From assembly GCA_013115125.1 (NCBI GenBank), contig JABANN010000511.1, positions 1-24,276 of the forward strand: a DNA stretch of 24,276 nucleotides, read 5' to 3'. Positions 18,929-24,276 of the stretch are shown piece after piece. The first letter of the stretch is position 1. Every line of letters starts with the position of its first letter. Under the pieces are notes generated by a model. It ran no database searches. It saw nothing but the letters and a program-made list of their open reading frames with translations, and was not told the origin of the DNA. This DNA comes from Perkinsus olseni (Eukaryota > Perkinsozoa > Perkinsida). A program made the translations under genes and the position numbers.

Positions 18929-18944
18929 GTGCAATATATTGCAC
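18929..18944. promoter_or_regulatory. 16-nt perfect palindrome
   Basis: GTGCAATATATTGCAC is identical to its own reverse complement. It lies between divergent genes, about 325 bp from PWP1 and 580 bp from the first CAP start. Binding of a dimeric factor is a guess. Confidence 0.4.
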
Positions 18945-19521
18945 GAAAATACAATTCGACAACCTGACACATTGCTGTGTAATTGAAGTATTATTGTGTT
19001 AGCTGAGCTATAAGGTTTCGGTTGTTAGTTGTCCGTTTAGCATGATAAGTTTACGTTTCGTTTTTTTAACCCACCCTCTCCGCCCGGGGGGGAGTTTTGG
19101 GGACTAAGCTGTAGTACCAGAATTTATAGACTGTCTGTATGTGTACTGGTCCGCCAATCGGTGCTCGATTTGGTTAGCCTGATCGTGACTGCTGATGTGT
19201 TGGGATGGGATTCAGTATCCGCATCAGTACGAGTAACATCAGCGGTGTTGGTGTGAGCGATCTATCGACCATTGGCGGCCACCACCTTTACTACTACAGC
19301 TGAGTCAACACGTTACCGGGTTTCGGATATGGGCCAATTACTGATGATATATGTGTGATTGAGTTGATGGGTTCTTGAGTAGTGTGGAGGGAAAGGATTG
19401 TATGCTGAAGATACAGAAGAGGTCGGATCCGAGCTCATCCGAAACTGACTACTCACGAGCATTCTACGATTCTCCGCGCTCGGAAAGTGTCTTGTAGGCC
19501 CCTTCAAACTACATTGCCTCA

Positions 19522-21306
19522 ATGCCTTCGTCACTGCCACGATTTCCGCTGCTCCGGATATCAATGGCGCTGCTTTCAGCATGGACTGCCAATGCCTACG
19601 AGTTTGATGCGTAGCCCCTTTCCCCTGCGGCTGCTCACCCTTCCACTTTGGCGTCCGTCAGGTACAGCGGCAAGAGAGGCTGGTTGGAAGACCACAACTA
19701 CTTCCGCTGCTTACACGGTGCCCCTCCATTACACTGGGACGAAGCGCTCGCTCGGAGATCAGAACACTGGGCACGACAGTTGTCATCATTCAGAGAGCCT
19801 CGGCACTCGGACAGCTTCAACGACCCTCCACCCTCTGCCGAGAGCATCATGTGGTACACCGGCAAGGCCTCCCAGTTCTGTCGCCGCAACGAGGAAGACT
19901 ACAACCAGCACTGCGCGGTCTTGGGCTGGTACATGGAGTACGACGAGTTCTACCGTTGCCACAGTGAAGTCGATTGGTGGAAGCTCGACATCAAGAACAT
20001 TGGCCACTTCAGTTCACTGGTCTGGACTAGTATCGATCGTCTTGGCTGTGCTCAGCATGGCGACTTCTTCGTATGCAACTACGGCAACAGCAAGTGCAAC
20101 AGACGGCCCGAGGATGACCACACTTGTCTGTGGAACCAGCCCGAGGCGCCCCTCCTGCCCAACGTCAACAGAGCCACTCGCTGCAACGCCTCCTACGATC
20201 ACTGCATCAAATGCCGAGGTGACGAGAAGTTGGATAAGGGGACGTGTGGGCCCTTGAAGGTTCAACTGGTGAGTCCCTCCAGCTTTGGTGAAGCCGTTGC
20301 CAAGGGGCTGGCGGTAGTGTACCTTCTCAGACCCAACCCTACGGGCACGCTCGAGGCAAGCCACTTACGGTAAGAGTCCTTCACGAGCTCTGATTCGTAG
20401 AAAGTCTGAATTTTCTTATCCTCTCTGAGCACCTTGGCCCGGCTGTTCGTTTCTGTGCGCTGGATGACTCGGCGGAGTTGATTTGCTATTGCTCTCAGAA
20501 CGTCTCGTGGGAGCAGTTTACGAGGAAATCGAAGATCGAGGTAGGCTGAATCACCAGAGGGTCTTTCTGCAAAATTTTGGGGTTTCAGGCTGTCAACTTC
20601 GCCGTGCATGGAGACGAGTCCTTCAAGAGTCGGGGTACCGTGGATGTAGGGACTCAATCTAGCCGGGGCCCCGCTGGTATGATCGATCTCCTTGCCAGAT
20701 GCCACCGGAACTGGAGCATGAGCGATACAGTTCACCGACTCCCTCACTGAGGACAAGTGCTGAAAAAGAAACAACAATCACAACGAGGGCTACCACCACG
20801 ACTACTACCATTACCTCTCCCACTATGACGATTACTACCTCCACTACTCCCACTGTTGGCGCTACCATACCTCTGCATGTGGCAGCGACTACTCGTGCTG
20901 CTCTTCCGAGAAGGATCCAGCCCTCGAAGACGGTGCCACCACCCAGCGGTGCAACAACGGAGAAGGCCAGAATCAGGACCAGGGATAGTCATGACAGCAA
21001 ACCACGCCCTAAGCGTCGAAGGAATAAAGACACTCCGAGTCAAGTACTCCCGAAGGGTATCACCACTCCGGTCCATAGCGGTTGTCGTTATCTCAGTTCT
21101 CCCGCGGTGGACGTCCGATCGCTCCCGAGGTGGCTCACAATGTGAGTGAACTCATGACGGAGTCGTTTATTCTTATGCCTTCTGCTCTTGTTCAGGTAAC
21201 GAAGGCCAGGCTGACCTTCGCCGAGATATTCAACCTGTTGAAGGCCCAGTTCGGTGATGATGATTTGGTGACCCTGATATCAAATGCTTCGCCCTCGGTC
21301 CTATGA
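19522..21306 (+). CDS. Secreted CAP/SCP-domain protein 1 with Thr-rich linker
   Basis: Five exons, 398 aa: 19522-19610, 19662-20268, 20699-21043, 21097-21141, 21196-21306. The N-terminus reads as a signal peptide (MALLSAWTANAYEF; an in-frame ATG at 19564 is an alternative start). The CAP domain includes GWLEDHNYFRCLH, YMEYDEFYRC, the CAP1 signature GHFSSLVW and CAP2-like FFVCNYGNSKC. Cavity residues His, Glu, Glu, His appear kept, but the usual GEN is AES. A Thr-rich linker, a basic KPRPKRRRNK patch and a short helical end (FAEIFNLLKAQFGDDDLVTL) follow. Intron 2 is 430 nt, nearly ten times its neighbours, and is open on the opposite strand. CAP proteins are secreted and bind lipids or partners; the role here is unknown. 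First of three tandem copies. Confidence 0.92.
20262..20777 (-). other. Antisense open frame filling a CAP intron
   Basis: 171 codons open on the minus strand; about 143 of them fall inside the 430-nt intron 20269-20698 of CAP gene 1. The translation looks like a globular protein rather than an antisense shadow: AYLDLRFPRKLLPRDVLRAI, then NQLRRVIQRTETNS and KKIQTFYESELVKDSYRKWL. There is no family I recognise. A strong donor (GTAAGTGG) near its 3' part could end an exon. It may be a nested gene, an inverted gene fragment or chance. Confidence 0.35.
20786..20850 (+). repeat. ACN/ACT-rich tract coding Thr-rich linker (CAP1)
   Basis: Degenerate ACN codon run giving a threonine-rich stretch with Ile, Ser and Met interruptions. 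It is typical of O-glycosylated mucin-like linkers. Confidence 0.7.
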
Positions 21307-21736
21307 ACAGTCCTCTCAGGTGCCAAGGAGACCAAGAAGGGCCACTGCTATCAACTCTAGGATACGAGTACACGCAGACCCCGGGGTGGCCACCCCCTCA
21401 AGCCGTGGAGGGGTTTGGGAAAGAATTGTCGATCGCTCCCACGCTACAGTGAGCGAGCTCTCATACACCCTCACCGTGCTTCTGCCATTCTCCTTTTAAT
21501 ATGGCTGGATAACCTTTGTATCCTTGTCCTTCGCTATGTTGACTACAGTAGCTGACTGTCCGTGCCCCAGCGTCGTGTCACATGATCCACGTGTATTGTA
21601 CTGAGCCCTTCTGTGCTCACTTGCCGCCTTCGGCGCTACCTCTCATTCTCCTTGTGTTGTCAATACCATTACTTGATGGGGGCCGGCCGTGTCTTGTGGA
21701 GTTGCTGCTCTCAAAGGCCCCTTTCTACACTTGTCA
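21307..21736. other. Spacer between CAP genes 1 and 2
   Basis: About 430 bp with the CAP1 3' flank and CAP2 promoter. It includes a GC-rich stretch near 21380-21415 with short inverted matches (CCCCGGGGTGG and CCACCCC). No gene seen. Confidence 0.5.
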
Positions 21737-23261
21737 ATGTCCGCTCTCGGAGGAGGTCTCCTCCCTCGGGCCCTCCTGTTTATTCTTCTCTTCCCGCTCC
21801 CCTCTCCCGCTTGGGAGTACCAATCTGTTGGAGGTAAGGAGGGCTGGCTGGAGGACCACAACTACTTCCGATGCCTTCATTACGCCAAACCCCTCATGTG
21901 GGATAACAAGCTCGCTCATAAGTAGGAGGCCCATCAGGCTGCGGCCATCGGCCAATTGTTCCTCTTCAGGGCAAAGATTGTCGCTCAGCACATCCAAGAG
22001 GTCAACATGCTGAGCCACTCGCCAAGCTACGATCAGATCCCTCCTTCGGGGGAGAACCTCGCCAATGGCACAGCCGGTGCCCCATCCTGGTGCAACAAGA
22101 GAAGTCAGCTGTTCAACCAGCATTGTGCTGTGGGGGCATGGTACAAGGAATACGAACAGTACTGGAACTGCGATCCTAGCAAGGACTGGAAGACCATCCA
22201 CCGACTGGGTCACTGGACTGCCATGATTTGGAAGGGCACCAATACCCTCGGATGTGCCGTATCCTCTTCGGGCCATCACTTCGTCTGCCACTACGGCAAC
22301 AGCAAGTGCGACTCGACCAAGGACATGTGCATGATTGAATCCCGAGCTCAACAGCCGATGGGGCTGCCCAACTTCAACACTCCACAGTGCGAGGGCGAGG
22401 AGTGCGTCGCTTGCCTAGCCAGGTCGGAGCCGCAGAGGCGAGCGAGGGAGAAGTTCTGTCGACAAGCTCACCTTCATGTAAGTCCGGAAGGGTTTTTCGG
22501 GATGAATGTTGTCCTCTCTTCAGAACGATCCGCCGCATCAGCTGCCTGGGCGAGATCCCCGTAAGGTTTACCGAACCCTCCGCCCGCCCAGGATCGCAGG
22601 CAGCCATCCATCGACGTGGAACGTGAAGGACGGCGGCTGGCGGGAGACTTACACCAGAGGAAAGGATGGCAAGCCCAGCAGGCATGTTCCGGACCCTCAG
22701 TACAAGCCTGAGCTGGATACTAAACCCCCTCGCCGAGCAACGACTACTACTACCACCACGAGGAGACAGCCTATCGTTACCAGGACCACTACCACAACCA
22801 CCACTACTACTACAACCACTTGGACAACCACTACTGCTGCCTCTACTGTCCGGACTAGGGCTTCGACTCGTCCGGTAAGGTCTCCTCAGACGACGACACA
22901 GCCTGGGTTCTCTCCTCGGACCATCGATGTCGCCGGAATAGTGAGGAGCTCACTAGGCGAAGATACGGCCCAGCTGTCCAAAGCAATCAGAGCCTTCCAA
23001 AAGAACCCACGGCTGTTCGTACGACAGCTCGCTGCCTTCCTCAGTATAGTACAATCTCTCACCTATCGCAAGATGAGGGTAGATGAGTCTTATCTCAGTA
23101 GTGTAGCGACCGAGGTGTTCGGCACCAGTCCTTGGCAGTGCCGTTTTCGGATCGTCAAGGCTGGCAAGCACTTCAAGGCCCTGGGGCGGAGACGGCGATC
23201 TAGGGCTGTTATGAGGGTCGGAGAGCTTCTCATACAGCTAGCTGCTGCCATCCCTCGTTAA
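21737..23261 (+). CDS. Secreted CAP/SCP-domain protein 2 with Thr-rich linker and C-terminal domain
   Basis: Three exons, 476 aa: 21737-21921, 21970-22477, 22524-23261 (introns 48 and 46 nt). The signal peptide is MSALGGGLLPRALLFILLFP followed by LPSPAWEY. The CAP domain includes GWLEDHNYFRCLH, HSPSYD, SGENLANG, YKEYEQYW, GHWTAMIW and HFVCHYGNSKC, so the His, Glu, Glu, His cavity set is complete. A Pro/Arg-rich segment follows, then a long threonine run near protein residues 300-350 and a helical basic C-terminal domain (DVAGIVRSSLGED, NPRLFVRQLAAFLSIVQSL). The C-terminus differs from CAP1 in length and sequence. Exon 2 (508 nt) has the same length as exon 2 of CAP3, showing recent common descent. 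Likely secreted or surface-attached; function unknown. Confidence 0.94.
22740..22835 (+). repeat. ACN-rich tract coding Thr-rich linker (CAP2)
   Basis: Long run of ACT, ACC and ACA codons giving two threonine blocks separated by a short Arg/Gln/Pro/Ile/Val segment. It is analogous to, but longer than, the CAP1 tract. Confidence 0.75.
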
Positions 23262-23404
23262 TTGTCCACACATGTTCATGTTACCTTTGTTAAGGCACCT
23301 TGTGGATCGTAGTGTACTCGGCCTAGCGTTGAGGGAGATCCATCTACGGGCCTTCGCTCCGCTCCCTGCGAGCGATTCCACTTGCACCAGACCTGTTCGA
23401 TATA

Positions 23405-24276
23405 ATGTCTCCTCGTAGTACGACTGTCGTCGTCCTCCTTCTCCTCTCTGTCCTGCCCATCGTGGAAGGATATCAGCTGCAGGCTGTGGAAGGGAAGGAG
23501 GGCTGGCTGCAGGACCACAACTACTTCCGTTGCCTCCATCATGCCCCTCCCCTAGCATGGGATAACAAGCTCGCTGAAATGTGAGGCGTCGTTGCTCATT
23601 GGTGGGCGCATCTGCTGTCAGGTCGAAAGACTATGCCAACGTTCTAGCTCGGAAGAACTCGTTAGTTCACTCGCCCAGCTACGACCTGTCACCTCCTCAC
23701 GGCGAGAATCTCGCTTTCGGCTACGGCCGGGCCCCCGATTTCTGCAATGACCGTAGCGGTACCTACAACCAGCACTGTCCTGTGATCAGCTGGTACCTCG
23801 AGTACGAGCAACTGTGGAAGTGCCGCAACGGCGTCGAGGGGTGGAAGCGGGGCGGCGAGCCTCTAGACGGTCTAGGCCACTTCACAGCGATGGTCTGGAA
23901 GGGCATCAACATCATGGGCTGTGGCATCAGCGATGACAAGAAGTACTTCGTGTGCAAGTATGGTCATACTGGTTGCAAGACAGACAAGTTCCAGTGCGCG
24001 GAGTACTTCGACTACCGGGCCCCCTTGGGGCTGCCTAACGTCAACGTTGAAGACTGTCGAGGGACAGCCTGCTTGCAGTGCCTGGACGATAGCTCCAAAC
24101 GAAGGCAGTACTGCGAGGCACAAGGCGGGGTAAGTCTCGGTTATGAGCTCGAGATCACCCTAGGCTCCGCTGCACTGTCGTTTATCGTCTCCCTGGGGTG
24201 GTCCTACAGGGTGTTCCAATTCGATATGCAAATCACAAAAATCAGTCTAATTCAGCACATACTACGTGTTTGAGGC
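23405..24276 (+). CDS. Secreted CAP/SCP-domain protein 3 (3' end beyond window)
   Basis: Exons 23405-23580 and 23622-24129 (intron 41 nt); a donor GTAAGT at 24130 opens an intron that continues to the window end, so at least one more exon is missing. The signal peptide is MSPRSTTVVVLLLLSVLPIV followed by EGYQ. The CAP domain includes GWLQDHNYFRCLH, HSPSYDLSPPHGENLAFG, YLEYEQLW, GHFTAMVWKGIN and YFVCKYGHTGC, with all four cavity residues kept. Many paired cysteines remain, including CLQCLDD near the end of exon 2. Only 143 bp separate it from CAP2, the tightest spacing in the array. By analogy a Thr-rich linker and C-terminal part are expected in the unseen exon. Confidence 0.93.

Larger units (their letters stand above)
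18605..19521. other. Divergent intergenic region between PWP1 and the CAP array
   Basis: About 917 bp holding both promoters, with an AT-richer core (roughly 18770-19060) unlike the flanking GC-rich genes. Contents seen: a tRNA 3'-half-like sequence (18619-18664), a bulged hairpin (18873-18900), a 16-nt perfect palindrome (18929-18944), and a T7 run beside a C-rich and G-rich stretch near 19062-19095. I see no convincing coding exon. Confidence 0.6.

Noticed and set aside
19313-19582. 89-codon minus-strand open frame upstream of CAP1
   Set aside because: It overlaps the CAP1 signal-peptide exon on the opposite strand and shows no domain.
21922-21937. 16-nt intron in CAP2
   Set aside because: The 48-nt intron (21922-21969) gives an exon of the same 508-nt length as CAP3 and keeps the CAP fold.
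1-24276. Spliced-leader RNA, rRNA, CRISPR array or intact transposon
   Set aside because: I looked for a dinoflagellate-type leader core, rRNA-like blocks, regular spaced repeats and transposase, reverse transcriptase or integrase motifs; none is visible.

Overview
Nuclear DNA of a compact, intron-rich eukaryote. Every intron I could place is GT-AG; most are 40-110 nt, the shortest secure one is 34 nt and the longest 430 nt. Several intergenic gaps are only 150-200 bp. The dense short introns, one-way gene order and expanded secreted CAP proteins suggest an alveolate protist such as Perkinsus. That is an inference; no rRNA or spliced-leader gene confirms it.

Layout. (1) 1-2883, plus strand: two tandem copies of a multi-pass membrane acyltransferase of the DUF1624/HGSNAT type, the first cut by the window edge. 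(2) 2884-3558: convergent spacer with a perfect short hairpin. (3) 3559-18604: eight consecutive minus-strand genes. In transcription order these are PWP1 (WD40, ribosome biogenesis), VPS20/CHMP6 (ESCRT-III), XRN2/RAT1 (nuclear 5'-3' exoribonuclease), an SR-rich/prion-like RNA-processing type protein, a 128-aa unknown, a 170-aa ankyrin protein, an unknown arginine-rich coiled-coil protein and PUS7 (TruD pseudouridine synthase). (4) 18605-19521: AT-richer divergent spacer with palindromes and a tRNA-like 3' half. (5) 19522-24276, plus strand: three tandem secreted CAP/SCP genes, the third running off the window. Two of them carry Thr-rich mucin-like linkers and different C-termini.

The central block is mostly housekeeping, with RNA metabolism prominent (XRN2, PUS7, PWP1, SR protein). 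The two flanking blocks are lineage-expanded tandem families of membrane or secreted proteins on the opposite strand. I rebuilt XRN2 (20 exons, 994 aa), PWP1 (11 exons, 530 aa), VPS20 (6 exons, 203 aa) and the CAP genes exon by exon with consistent phases and conserved motifs, so these are firm. The ankyrin gene, the unknown coiled-coil gene and the 5' half of acyltransferase copy 2 are less certain.

Most unusual signals: a 430-nt CAP intron that is open along nearly its whole length on the opposite strand; phase-neutral introns inside the core acyltransferase motif of both paralogues; dispersed tRNA-like sequences in introns and gene gaps; and a possible 16-nt intron in the ankyrin gene.
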